From assembly GCF_005239225.2 (NCBI RefSeq), contig NC_133300.1, positions 14,413,875 to 14,477,874 of the forward strand: a DNA stretch of 64,000 nt, given 5' to 3'. Source of the stretch: Populus alba. Taxonomy: Eukaryota > Streptophyta > Magnoliopsida > Malpighiales > Salicaceae. The notes beneath the pieces were generated by a model. The model saw only the letters and a list, made by a program, of their open reading frames with translations, was not told the origin of the DNA and made no database searches. The first letter of the stretch is position 1. Each line of letters opens with the position of its first letter. Below, in pieces: positions 45,743-57,198 of this stretch. The translations under genes were made by a program, and so were the position numbers.

Positions 45743-48700
45743 ATGGATGATCGTTCATTGGATGTATCTAGATTCACCCCAAGGATTGCGGAGGATGGAT
45801 TATTGTAACGGGGTTCAGGGTTTTATTAATTTCGCAACATCTATTCCCAGAAATTTTACTGGAGGCGGTATTAGGTGTCCATGCAGGAAGTGTCAAAAAT
45901 AAAAAGTATCTGCATCCAGATGTTGTAATTGATGCATCTCTTCTACACAAAAAGGGTTTGTGGAGGATTACGAGTGTTTGGTATGCACATGGAGAGGTAT
46001 TTTGTTAGTAATAGGAGAATGGGAAGAAACGGTGGTTTGGGTCAACTTATAGTGCTAGCAACGTGCATGAAGCGGCAAATGACAACACTAATCCTTACAG
46101 AAACATGGTTATGGATGCAATGAGAATGAATCAAGATAATGTCAATCAATGTCCAATCGTAGAAGAAGAACCTAATGCAGAGGCAGCTAGGTTTTTTGAT
46201 TTGTTGAAAGATTCTGACGAAACCATTATGGGATGGCTGCACAAACCACAGTAAATTATCGGCTGTGGCACAGGTGTTCACCATCAAGTCAGATCACGGG
46301 TTGAGTGAGGCCGGTATGATAAAAATTATTGATTGGGCAAGAAGCATTTTACCAGAAGGGAACAGGCTCAAAGAGAACTTCTATGCTGCGAAGTCCATGA
46401 TGAAACCCTCGGTTTAGGATACCAGAAAATTGACATGTGCCCTAACTTCTGCATGTTATACTACCTTGAAAAATGCTGTGATGACGAGTGCATGACATGC
46501 GGGCATTCCCGTTACAAACCCAAAACTGGCAGGGGGAAGACTCTAGTGGCATATAAAAAAACTTAGATATTTCCGATCACACCTAGACTGCAGAGGTTAT
46601 TTATGTCACCAAGGACTGCTGAGCACATGACATGGCACCAAACACACGATGTCGTTGATGGTGTGATGGTGCATCCTTCTGATGGCGAAGAGTGGAAACG
46701 CTTTAACAGTGTTCATCCTGACTTTTCTGCTGAATCAAGGAATGTTCGACTTGGGTTGTGTACAGACGGGTTCAACCCATTTGGGTCATTTGCTGCTCCC
46801 TATTCTTGTTGGCCGGTCATTCTCACAATTTATAACTTGCCACCGGGAATGTGTATGAGGCCGGAGTTCATGTTTCTATCTACTGTCATAACCCGGTCCA
46901 AGCAGCCCGGGGCGGAATATAGATGTTTGTCTTCGACCGTTGATAGATGAGCTGGCGCAGTTGTGGTCCTCCGGATCTCTGACTTATGATATATCTAGGA
47001 AACAAAATTTCCTTATGAGGGGCGGCTTTGATGTGGACTATCAGTGATTTTCCAGCTTATGGAATGCTTTTCTGGTTGGAGCACGCATGGGAAAATCGCA
47101 TGTCCATACTGCATGGAAAAACAAGGCATTCACGCTAGCAAACGGAGGTAAAGCTTCTTTTTTTAACTGTCACCGTCGCTTCTTGCCACTTAATCACAGG
47201 TTCAGAAAGAACAGAAAAGATTTCTTTGTTGGTAGAGTTGAAAAGATGTTGCATCCCCGCGTCTTTCTGGTGAAGAATTGCATCATGTTGTATCAGAGTA
47301 CGGTGACATTGTGTTTGGCCTTCAATCAGGTAAGCAAAAGTTTCCTGGTTTTTGGTTTGACCCATAATTGGGTAAAGCGAAGTATCTTTTGGGAGCTTCC
47401 GTATTGGAAGACTAATCTTATCCGCCATAACCTTGACGTCATGCACATCGAAAAGAACGTGTTTGAGAATATTTTTCAACACCGTCATGGATGTGAAGGG
47501 GAAGACAAAGGACAACATGAAGGCTAGATTGGATATAGCTTTATACTGTAACCGAAAAAATATGGAGTTGGTTTATGACGAGTCACGGGTTGCAAAACCA
47601 AGGGCAAGCTTCGTGTTAGAGAAAAACGCACAACTGCTAGTCTACAAATGGCTTAAGAGTCTGCGTTTCCCGGATGGACATGCATCGAACATATCAAGGC
47701 TTGTTAACATAGAGGACTGCAGATTGTATGGAATGAAGAGCCATGACTGCCACGTGTTTATGCAAACACTCATCCCATTAGCTTTTCGTGATTTGTTGCC
47801 AAAGGGAATATGGGATGCACTAACGGAGATCAGTCATTTCTTCAGAGATATATGCTCCAGCAAGATGAATGTTGAGCACATTGAGATGCTTCAAACGAAT
47901 ATCATCGAGACACTATGCAAACTTGAGATGATATTCCCTCCTTCATTTTTTGACTCAATGGAGCATCTCCCTATACATCTACCGTTCGAGGCAAAAGCTG
48001 GAGGACCGGTCCAGTATAGATGGATGTACCCATTCGAACGGTGAGATATTACAGTTGCAATGGAATTCATATCTTAAAGTATTTTCTATGTTTTTCTTAT
48101 TTGAAAATACTTGAATTGTACTTCAATGCAGGTACTTGTTTAATCTAAAAAAAAAGGTTAAGAACAAGGCGCATGTTGAGGCTTCGATATCTGAGGCCTA
48201 TATTGTTGAAGAGATATCAACATTTATCTCGTACTATTTCGAACCTCATATGAGAACAAGAATCAATCGCGTTCCACGGCATGACGATGGCGGTGAAGTG
48301 CCTTCCAGTGGGAACTTGTCAATATTCTCCAATACTGGACGACCCACACCTAAAAATGCCGTAAGAGGAAGATATTTGTCGGAAATAGAATTCAAACAAG
48401 CACACAACTATGTTCTATTTAACTGTGATGAGCTGAGACCATTTATTCAGTAAGTCTATATATGTGTAATAGTAATTAAACTTTGTCAGTAATATACTGT
48501 TAATTATATATTGTAATATCATACACTCATTATCACTTGCAGGCAACATCGACAATATTTGCTCTCCAATAACTCGCAGCTGACCGAATCCCAGATCTTT
48601 CAATTACAAGATGAACAATTTGCCACATGGTTCAGAACACATGTAAGCACTATCACAAACTCATTGTAACGTATGCATGTCATTACGAGATTCTCGTTCA

Positions 48701-49519
48701 TTTACCGTGTATTGATGTACATTTAATTACATATATTTACAAGGTTTATCAAATGGGAAGGAGTGCGCCAAGTCATTGTCTTCACTAAGCCTCGGCCCTG
48801 AAAGAAAAGTTAAGTGCTATAACGGGTATTTTGTCAATGGATATGTTTTCCATACTGAAGAATACGGGCAAGGAAGAAAGACATACAACTGCGGTGTTTG
48901 TGTTAAGGGATCCACAAGTAGCCAGTTAGAAGTTGACTACTATGGTAGATTAGAAGAGGTCGTCGAACTGCAATATTCATAGCGAGCAGAATAAAGTGTT
49001 TTTATTCAAATGCTATTGGTATGACACGACGGACAGAGGAATCAGAGTTTGATCCGCACCATGGTCTGGTCGAAATCAACTCAAAAGCTAGACTCCGCAA
49101 CATAAACGATGTCTTTGTTTTCGCAAAGCAATGTCAACAAGTTTATTACACATACACCCCTTCATTTAGAAAGGATCGTTCAAGAGTTGATTGGTTGTCC
49201 GTTTTAAAAAACGAAACCACGGGGTCGTGTCGAGGTTGTTCAGGATGAGAACGAAGACACAAGTGTGCGAGATGAAGTCTTTCAAGTTCGTGAGTTGGTT
49301 GAACCATATCGAGTTGCTCCTTCGATTGAATTGGAAGAAAATTCAAATTTTCGAGTTCTCGATGATAGTCTTGTTGATATTGACGGAGAGGAGTTGAATG
49401 TTGTTCTCAGCTCTAGCGGACAACCAAATGTCGATGAAGAAGATGATATCCATATTGAAGATTGCGATGAAGATGATGACAATTCAATTGACGAGGAAGA
49501 AGAAGAAAATTCCGACTAA
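45743..49519 (+). pseudogene. CACTA TnpD-type transposase, broken (copy 2)
   Basis: Same domain order as in copy 1: transposase-associated domain from ATG 45743, tnp2/Transposase_21 (46333-46566 CPNFCMLYY; 46603-46950 VRLGLCTDGFNPFG and PPGMCM; 47087-47527), DUF4218 (47433-48044 and 48136-48453), DUF4216 (48776-49248, GYVFHTEEYGQGRKTYNCGV) and an acidic tail (49265-49519, DEEDDIHIEDCDEDDDNSID). Lesions are frequent and differ from copy 1: an extra base in tcattggatg near 45755 shifts the frame at once, and an extra A lies in caaaaataaaaag near 45895. Genuine introns can still be read: 48042-48131 (between PFER and YLFNL), about 48450-48541 (between PFI and QQHRQY) and one starting near 48642. 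It cannot encode an active transposase. Confidence 0.9.
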
Positions 49520-49714
49520 TTATGAACATGAAGCCCTATGTAAAAACATTTGTCTCATGTAATTTAGATTATTGATGATGTATTTTGTAAAACAAAATAT
49601 TTACTGTTTAAGCAATGTGGTTGTTGTGTTTATGTGATGGACAGTTTATTAGTTAAGTTTCTGCAGGAAGGTAAACAGGCAATACAAAGACAAACTTTCC
49701 TGCATAATGCAAAC

Positions 49715-50240
49715 TTACCGACGTCCATACCGACGGAATCACCGTCCGTCGGTATCTCACAGAGAGTTCGAAAATATTTACAACAAAATGCCACAATCAC
49801 CGACGGCCCTGCCGACGGATCGCCATCCGTCGGTATCTCACAGAGAGTTCGAAAATATTTACAACAAAATGCCACAATCACCGACGGCTATGCCGACGAA
49901 TCGCCCTCCGTCAGCATCTCACAGTAAGCTCGAAAACATAACACCACCATCGACGGTATTACCGACGGCGTAGGTCCGTCGGTAATTTGTCGGTTACCCA
50001 TTTTACCGACAGCATTACCGACGGACCGCGCGTTTCCCAAAGTGCGTTAATTAATGCGCCCCTGAACTTGTCAGCTTTCCGACGGAATCACCGACGGACT
50101 GCGAAAATTTTGGAGGGCTTTTAAAAATTCGGGGTGAAATTCGAAAAATACCGACGGAATTTTGACCTTTTACCGACGGATTTGTAACCTTTTACCGACG
50201 GATGTTAATTCCGTCGGGGATTCCGTCGGTAAAATTGACC
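49715..50240 (+). repeat. CACTA copy 2 internal CCGACGG cluster with 81-bp units
   Basis: ccgtc(g/a)g(t/c)atctcacag recurs at 49746, 49827 and 49908 (period 81). This gives an open frame (49707-49973) with repeats of SHREFENIYNKMPQSPTA. Further CCGACGGA motifs follow to 50240. It sits between the two genes and could serve as the promoter or insulator of the second gene; this is inference. Confidence 0.8.
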
Positions 50241-50399
50241 TATAAGTTCCACCCCCGCCGCTTCGCCTCATTTTTTCTTCTTCTCCCCGCCGCTTCTTCT
50301 CTTCTCCTGCGTTTTTCAGCCTAGATTTTTCATTTTTTTCCCCCTCAATCCTTAAACACTTTCACCTTTAATCTCTAGCAAGATTTGGTGTTGTAAATC

Positions 50400-51447
50400 T
50401 TTCATTATATTAAAAGGTATGTGTTTTTTTCTCTAATTTATTTTATTTTATTTTATTTTTAGTTGTTTTTATTTTTGTTGTGTTGGTGTTTTTTGTTGCA
50501 ATGTAGATAAAGTTTTGAATTTGACACATTATTAAGGTATGTATATTTCGTTCCTTTTTTTTTTTGAATATTTTTTGAATTTGTTGAATATTTGTTAATT
50601 TAATTGTTGAATAATTGAATTTAATTGTTGAATTTATTGAATATTTTTTGTTGTTGTGTTGTTAGAATTTTTATTAGGTAATTTAACTTAGAATTAGTTA
50701 AAGTTGAATTTTTTGAATTTGTTGAATAGTTGTTAATTTAATTGTTGAATAATTGAATTTAATTGTTGAATTTATTGAATATTTTTTGTTGTTGTGTTGT
50801 TAGAATTGTTATTAGGTAATTTAACTTAGAATTAGTTAAAGTTGAATTTTTTGAATATTTTTTGAATTTTTTGAATTTGTTGAATATTTGTTAATTTAAT
50901 TGTTGAATAATTGAATTTAATTGTTGGATTTATTGAATATTTTTTGTTGTTGTGTTGTTAGAATTGTTATTAGGTAATTTAACTTAGAATTAGTTAAAGT
51001 TGAATTTTTTGAATATTTTTTGAATTTGTTGAATATTTGTTAATTTAATTGTTGAATAATTGAATTTAATTGTTGGATTTATTGAATATTTTTTGTTGTT
51101 GTGTTGTTAGAATTGTTATTAGTTAATTTAACTTAGAATTAGTTAAAGTTGAATTTTTGAATTTTTTTGAATTTTTGAATTTGTTGAATTGTAATTGTTA
51201 ATTTGTTGAAGTATAATTTGTTGCATTTATTGAATTTATTTTTTATATATATTTTTTATTGTTTTGAATATAATTATTGATTAATTTGTGAATTGTAATT
51301 GTTAACGTTGAATTTATCTTAGGATTAATAGTTGAATATGTTGGAATAATTAGTATAGATTGTTTAGATATAAAATCCAACAAATTAATCCGATTTTTTT
51401 TTAACTTTTGAATTTTATTTTACAATTATTAATATAAAATTGTTTAG
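50400..51447 (+). repeat. Leader/intron of the TnpA-like gene with about four 140-155-bp repeats
   Basis: The phrase gttgttgtgttgttagaatt recurs near 50650, 50788, 50945 and 51095, each followed by aggtaatttaacttagaattagttaaag. It is T-rich and non-coding, and lies directly upstream of the first coding exon. A decayed equivalent is at 1-480 on the other strand. Confidence 0.8.
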
Positions 51448-53181
51448 ATGCGCAAAATGAAAACCAGAACTGGTCGTCCAGTCGAATCAAGTTCGTCTAG
51501 CAGTGATGATGATGTTTCCTTAGGTGCCTCTCAAGAAGAGGCACCTACACCACCTGCGCCGTCAACCGATGCTGCCTCTTCCAGCGATGTTTCACATCGC
51601 AGACGCGGCATGCCTTCAAAGCGGAATCAATTTACCCGCCAGTTCGAGGCACAGTGGAAGGACGATCTTTCAATGTAAGTTTGTTAATGTTTTAGTTTTT
51701 TTTATATAAAAAAAACAAATTTAAAACATAATTTATGAAGTAATCACAAATTAATTTTCATTTCTTTCAGGTTCACAAACATTGAGGCCGCCCGATTAAT
51801 ATCATCGGCGTTTAAAGCGTCGATGGAGATTCCATTGTTTCAATGGAGTCAGATATCCAGACATCCTGAATGGATGCCTCAAATCAATGCATGGTTTCGT
51901 AGATTTGAGGTTCGTGTTAATATATAATTTTCAGCTTATTTCTAATTATAAATTCATATTATAATTGTAAATAAATTATTAACATTTTAAAAAAATTATT
52001 TTTTTATATACAGCATCGATTCTGCTGGGACGATGAACATGACAGTGTTGTGAGGAGGGTGTGGGAAAATCACGCGGCAATTAGGTAACATCGAAAACAA
52101 TACGACTTTTTTTTTACATAATTATTTATGTTTTGAAATGTAATTTTTTCGTGCGTGAATTAGGTTGCGTGATTTTTGGTATGACGCCCAGAAAAAAGCA
52201 AAAAAAACAGCGAGGGATAAGGGGTTACAAGGCTGGAACGATGTTGCGGTTTGGAGGGATTTCAAACCAATATACATCCCGGAAGATATATGGCCGCACT
52301 ATCTTCAGCACGTGACGTCTGAGCGGTTCACTCGACGCTCACAGTCCGGTGCCGGCAACCGGAATCGGCAAATTCATGGCTCGGTTACAACGCACACCGG
52401 CGGCTCCGTTCCGTTTGCTGCACATGCGAAACGGATGGTAAGATTAATTTAAATGAAATATATCGTTCAATTAATTTGTTGTTAATACATTTTTTTCATT
52501 ATATATAGGCTACGTCTCTTGGATGTGAGCCGAGCCCTATGGAGCTGTTTGTGGAGACGCACGTGCGGAGTCATGACCGCCAAAAGGGGACGCAACAGTT
52601 CGTTGACAACCGTGCTCAACAGTTTGTGGTGTGTTTGTTTAACCATTTTATTTTGTAAGTTATTATTATGTTTATTGAATTGAATATGATTTTTTTTTTT
52701 TCAGGAGACCTATAATAATCGGTTGAGGGAGAGATACGGGGATGATCCTTCGACCCATCCGGAATTCGATCCGGATTTGTGGATGGAGGCTGGATCGTCA
52801 GGTGGACCCGATAAAAATCGGGTTTACGGGCTCTCCAACACTACCGCTGCCAAGTTGCGGTCGACCGGTACTGCTTCAACCGTGGGAGCTCCCAATCTGT
52901 ATCGAGCTCCCAATCTAAGGAGTTTGTGGCCTTGCAGCAAAGGTTGCGACCACCTATCAGAGGCGTACACACAACTCAAAGAAGAGCAAAGATTGGCAAA
53001 CGAACAACACAGATTGGCGGACGAACAACGCAGAGCAGAGTCTGAACAACAAAGAGCGGCCTATGAAGAGCTTCGTCAAATGGTCATGAACATGACACAA
53101 GGCGGAACATGTGCGCCTAATCCTTTTTGGCCGCCTAACCCCCACCCTCCTCCTCCTCCTCCTCCTCCACCTTTATATTAA
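51448..53181 (+). CDS. CACTA TnpA-like protein (Transposase_24 / Ptta-En/Spm family), six exons
   Basis: Joining six exons by GT-AG boundaries gives an open frame of 435 residues: 51448-51674, 51771-51909, 52014-52084, 52164-52437, 52509-52628 and 52705-53181. Phases fit at every junction (for example SM/FTNIEAARL and HAAI/RLRDFWYD). The N-terminus is Ser/Asp-rich with SHRRRGMPSKR (basic, likely DNA-contacting or nuclear). The middle holds the plant transposase region with WxxxxRHPEWMPQINAWF, RVWENH, LRDFWYDAQKKAKK, WNDVAVW, RRSQSGAGNRNRQIHGS and MELFVETHVRS. The C-terminus is a coiled-coil Glu/Gln/Arg-rich segment (EEQRLANEQHRLADEQRR) and a Pro-rich tail. In En/Spm the equivalent protein binds subterminal repeats and helps excision. 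No stop or frameshift was found, in contrast to the neighbouring TnpD. Confidence 0.82.
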
Positions 53182-53334
53182 TTGTTTTTTTTTTTAAAAC
53201 ACATTCATTTTGTAATGAATATTATTTAACTTTGAGTTTTTGTTGCTTAATATAAATTTTATTTGCATAATTGGTTTGTATTACTATTAATTTATATTTA
53301 TTTTTTCTAAATAATTAAAAAAAAAAATTACACA

Positions 53335-53789
53335 GGGATTTACCGACGGAATAAATCCGTCGGCATTGGACAGTGTTTGAGGTATGCCATCCCATCACCG
53401 ACATACTCACCGACGGACATACTCCGTCGGTATAAAAATACCGACGAATTTACAGACGGATTTATTCGGTCGGTATGAAATATCACCGACACTTTTGCCG
53501 ACGGAGTTACTCCGTCGGTATTTAAATAACACCGACGGAATGTATTCCGTCGGTATATTCCAAGCGGGAAACTTTTTTTTTTTGGCGCGCACCGGCCGTC
53601 GGTAAAACCGTCGGTAAATGTGTTTTTTTATTACCGACGGATATAGCGACGGAATGTGGAATCACCGACAAAAGGTATTCCGACGGAAGTATTCCGTCGG
53701 TAATATAGTCGGTAAATAATTTACCGACGAACGTTCTGTCACACACCGACGGAATATGTCCGTCGGTAAAACTGTGAAATCTTGTAGTG
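53335..53789 (+). repeat. CACTA copy 2, 3' subterminal repeats and terminus
   Basis: Dense alternating ACCGACGGA / TCCGTCGGTA motifs (for example 53341-53362, 53400-53433, 53500-53520, 53530-53555, 53630-53705, 53745-53768) lead to the terminus cttgtagtg at 53789 and target duplication tta at 53790-53792. Confidence 0.9.
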
Positions 53790-53904
53790 TTATTATATGA
53801 TTAAATTCGACACCCATTCGATTCCAATAGATAATAATGACAGTAGTAGAAAGGGGATTAACAACCTCCCTAAAAATAGGTACATATCACTGGCATGGAA
53901 TAAC

Positions 53905-53973
53905 TGCTAGCAGCCGCGTTTGTACGGCGACCGGCACGTCGGTTTACCATCAGGACCCGCCACGTTGTATCCA
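53905..53973 (-). pseudogene. Extra copy of the RALF C-terminal coding module, downstream of RALF-4
   Basis: 53912-53973 repeats the text of about 53985-54048: cgcgtttgtac, cggcac.tc.gtttaccatcag and gacccg.cacg..gtat. It is a tandem duplicate of the C-terminal codons (GPDGK...YKR in the source), lying beyond the RALF-4 stop. It is not in frame with RALF-4 and has no start of its own. Confidence 0.75.
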
Positions 53974-54309
53974 TTACTTCTCGCAGTCGCGTTTGTACAT
54001 GTCCCGGCACATCAGTTTACCATCAGGACCCGGCACGCAGTATCGATTACCTTTGCCGCAATTAAACGGTGGTGCCCCTTTGTGGACAGCATCGTATGCT
54101 TTATTGAGAGAGCCATCACCCAGAATCCTGTTAATTTCAGAATCCATCATGAACTCCAAATCTAAGTTGGAATCAGCTATGGAGTACAAGGGGACGTCAC
54201 CGTCCATTTCCGGCAGTGAAATACTAGCACCACAACATTTTGAGTTGAGCAGCATCATCGTCAACAACAACGACGATAATGTTAGAGCTGACAAGGAAAG
54301 ACTCTTCAT
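53974..54309 (-). CDS. RALF-4: RALF-like secreted cysteine-rich peptide, best-preserved copy
   Basis: 111 residues, single exon. Signal peptide MKSLSLSALTLSSLLLTMML to about residue 28 (CCGA/SISLP). The propeptide has LDLEFMMDSEINRIL (49-63), the RALF landmark before the mature peptide. The mature part has four cysteines in the family order: Cys84 (FNCGKG), Cys91 (RYCVP), Cys101 (LMCRD) and Cys109 (YKRDC). RALFs are apoplastic peptides that signal through CrRLK1L receptors, often with LORELEI-type or leucine-rich extensin partners. This copy lacks the second Arg of the usual RRIL processing site and the YISY receptor-contact motif, placing it with divergent (clade IV-like) RALFs. Upstream it has TATA-like boxes at 54391-54400 and 54361-54372. 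The stop is about 180 bp from the CACTA insertion edge. Confidence 0.8.
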   Translation of the reverse strand: MKSLSLSALTLSSLLLTMMLLNSKCCGASISLPEMDGDVPLYSIADSNLDLEFMMDSEINRILGDGSLNKAYDAVHKGAPPFNCGKGNRYCVPGPDGKLMCRDMYKRDCEK

Positions 54310-54510
54310 GGTATCTCTCTTATTTTTAGCTAGCTCTTCTTAACGCTGTCTATCTAATCAAATATATATAAAAGCAAGCATCCAACTCTCTATATAATAT
54401 ATGGGATAGAGTGGCGGTGTTGAAGGAGATAAGATGAGGAATGTGGCAATGATTGATTGGTTAGCTCATATTTCCTCTATATGAAATTACATGACATCAC
54501 AAGGAGATAA
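54310..54510 (-). promoter_or_regulatory. RALF-4 upstream region
   Basis: Read on the minus strand it has ATATTATATA (54391-54400), about 82 bp before the ATG, and a second TATA-like run at 54361-54372. The block aatgtggcaatg ... catgacatcacaag (54430-54505, plus strand) is shared with RALF-2. RALF-2 lacks the 54380-54430 part. Confidence 0.55.
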
Positions 54511-55019
54511 GACTATACTTGACCTGTTTCAGCTGTAGGTCCGGTCACGGATTTAATTTTATTTTTTTTAAGATTGAATATAAATGTAAATAAAAAAATA
54601 TTGAATCTAATTGAGTTCTGGAGAGATGAGTTTAACGAGTTAAATTATAATAAGTGAATAATAATTTTTTTTTATTGGTATCTTTTTTTGATATAAATTG
54701 TTTTTTTGATCGTGTTATGTGATTTTAATTTTTTTTAACACTAATTACTTTTCAAGCACCATAAAATTTTCTTTACACTCAATAAAAAATAAAAAATATA
54801 TTTATTGCATGTAGATATATGGTATTAGTAAAATAGTAAATTGATTTTCATGTATGTAATATAGTGATAACAACATTATAAGACTTTCATGTTATTATTT
54901 TTTGAAATATATTGGACATCATTATCCTTGCCAACTTATCAAGTGATATTGTAGAGAAAAAAAAATTAAGAATTAAAATGATTGTATAAATTAATAAGAT
55001 AAAACAACGTGAATTTACT
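54511..55019. other. AT-rich intergenic DNA
   Basis: 54530-54720 is a decayed relative of the cacggatttaat text found upstream of RALF-2 (17130 onward). No gene is seen. Confidence 0.5.
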
Positions 55020-55999
55020 AGTTATATCTAAATTTATGAAAATCAATATAGAAAGGTCCACAATGTTAAGGATGAAAAATCTTGCGTCTTATTTCTAGAA
55101 CGTTACCAATATATTTCCATATTTAAAAAAAAAAAATCCACGGAAATATACAGAAGTTTGATTATGATGTCTTAAAAGTTAATTTTCTTGGAAAGTGCGG
55201 ATTTTTTTAATGTTGAATTATTGATTGCATAACGCCAACGACTTGGAAGTCTTTGATGCCTTTCAAAGGTCACTGCTACACAGCACAGACGAGACGACCT
55301 GTCAAAGGTCTTCTTCCATTTCCAATTGGTCCCCTCTATTTGTTGCCTCATAACGTGCATTAGACATTTCAAAGGCTTGGAAGTTTGCCAGCAACATGTA
55401 TTTGCCTTTAATATTCCTGTTTCCACACCGGAGTGGGCATCCTATTTTAAAAATTGACCTTTTATTTTTTGTTCAATTCTGCATAATTCTTAATTTCCCT
55501 TTCACCACCTACCTGTTTATGCTTAATATGAAATAGAAAAATAACAATTAAACAACTCAAAGCATGGTTGATGCAGCCGATCGAGACCTATAAGGATAAT
55601 TTTATGCATAGAAAAAGATTACATATATGAACTATAAATTTATAATTTATTTATCTAAAAATAAAACTAATAAAGTCTGCTTTCTTAGATGTTTACTGGA
55701 CTTACAAATAGATTAAAAAAAAAACTCTACATCTAACAGGAAACAACTAGAAATCCAAAAGCACAAAGAAAATTAAAATAAAAAATCAAATTAAATAATA
55801 AATCTCAAAAACACCTAGGAAAAATAATAAAATTGACCTAAATAATAATGTCTAGGCTTGATTTCTAATTCCAGGAGATCCAACAGTCTAATAAGAGATG
55901 TAGTCTTAATGTGTTAACCCAATCTGACATGACAAAACCTCATTTTAGACCTACACATGTCTCATTGATTCATAAAAACATATGTTAGCTTATCCACGT
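55020..55999 (+). repeat. Receptor-locus flank repeat (fifth copy) and start of block U copy 4
   Basis: 55055-55450 matches 23990-24500 and 26220-26560 (gccaacgacttggaagtctttgatgcc, gacgagacgacctgtcaaag, gagtgggcatcctattttaa). From about 55600 the block U text starts (ataataatgtctaggcttga at about 55842). The copy is split by the Tat element at 56000; its continuation begins at 61235. Confidence 0.72.
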
Positions 56000-56578
56000 T
56001 GTCGCACCCGACATCGCGGCGGCCCTAAAAAATAATTCTCTTGAATTAATTATGGAAAAAGAACAGATTCTGGCATCCGGTTCTTTTAGGAAAAAATGTC
56101 TTGTTTGAGGAGTCGCCACCTAGTATTATGGTCACTAGGAACCCTAACTGGTCAACAGAGATTCTATGACTCGGGATTGGTTACGTAAAAGGGAAGATAT
56201 TATCACTCCTTAAACGTTCTGCCTAAGGCAGACTGCATTGTTGGTTTTGTCTTAAATTGCTAAATATTTATTAATTTATGCTGTGATGATTTGTTTACAA
56301 TATTCCTAACTCTGGCGCTAGTGAATATTCGAGCTCGAATAATTCCAACTCTGGCGTTGGTAAAAATTCGTAGCTACGACAAAAATTAGATCAATATATT
56401 TTTTTATTCCCTACTCTAGCGCCAGTGAATAAATAAATAAAAATAAATTTATTTTTTACGCATGCACACTTTTTTTTTATCTTTCTAGCTAAACAAAATA
56501 AAAATACAATGAATAAAAATAATATAAATTTAAACTGGTATTTTTATTCCTGACTCTGGCGTCAGTGAATAAACCAAT
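56000..56578 (-). repeat. 3' LTR remnant (inner 579 bp)
   Basis: Nearly identical to 58793-59371, with the same run of actctggcg(c/t)cagtgaat motifs. Similarity stops after gaataaaccaata. Confidence 0.92.
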
Positions 56579-57198
56579 ACATTTAAAAACAAATGATTCA
56601 AGAGTCATGGGTAAGGGTGTTTATTCATTTGTTTTTTCTTTTTTTTTGGTTTATAATTTAGTCACCTCAATGATGGAGTTGCTTGATTCAATTGTCATTC
56701 TACAAGTAGAATGTTAAAAATATCATTTTTGAAAGAACATCAAATTATTTTTTGAAATCAAAATACCAGATCAATTTTTCAGAACTCCAATAGGGAAATG
56801 GATTTTGGTACAAGAGATGAATTGCATCTATAAGATCACGCGAGGCTTCAAAGGTGTATTCATGAGTTCTTATAAGAAAACTCTCTTAAGAAGATGAATA
56901 ATGCTTGGTCGTAAACACGATTGAATGAGAAACTCATTATTTCATTGAAACTTTGGAAACGAAGTTTAACAACAAAGAACTTATGCCAACATGAATATTG
57001 GCATGATAACACATAAAAGGGCTAAACATTTAGCGATCATTCATTGAAATTTTCAGGAATCTTTCAATCATTCATTCTCATTGACAAAAGGGCATCTCTT
57101 CAACACTTAGTTTCAGTCACATGTAGACCATTCTCGACCTATTATCACCATAGCTTTATCTTCAAAATAGTTGATTTCTAGGAGTCGGTGTGAAGGAA

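Larger units (their letters stand above)
44750..53789 (+). mobile_element. Complete CACTA (En/Spm) DNA transposon, copy 2
   Basis: 9040 bp. The left terminus is CACTACCAGAAAATC (44750) and the right terminus ends GATTTCAC's complement, ...gaaatcttgtagtg (53789), i.e. CACTACAAGATT from that side. The 3-bp target duplication is tta (44747-44749 and 53790-53792). Order: 5' subterminal CCGACGG repeats, leader, TnpD transposase (45743-49519, broken), internal repeats with 81-bp units, repeat-rich intron, TnpA-like gene (51448-53181, apparently intact), 3' subterminal repeats. It inserted beside RALF-4: the right flank resumes the shared RALF 3' flank (atatgattaaattcgacacc). Sequence identity with copy 1 is very high, so both are fairly young. 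Confidence 0.95.

Noticed and set aside
49746..49930. CRISPR-like array
   Set aside because: The repeats are contiguous without unique spacers and belong to a plant transposon.
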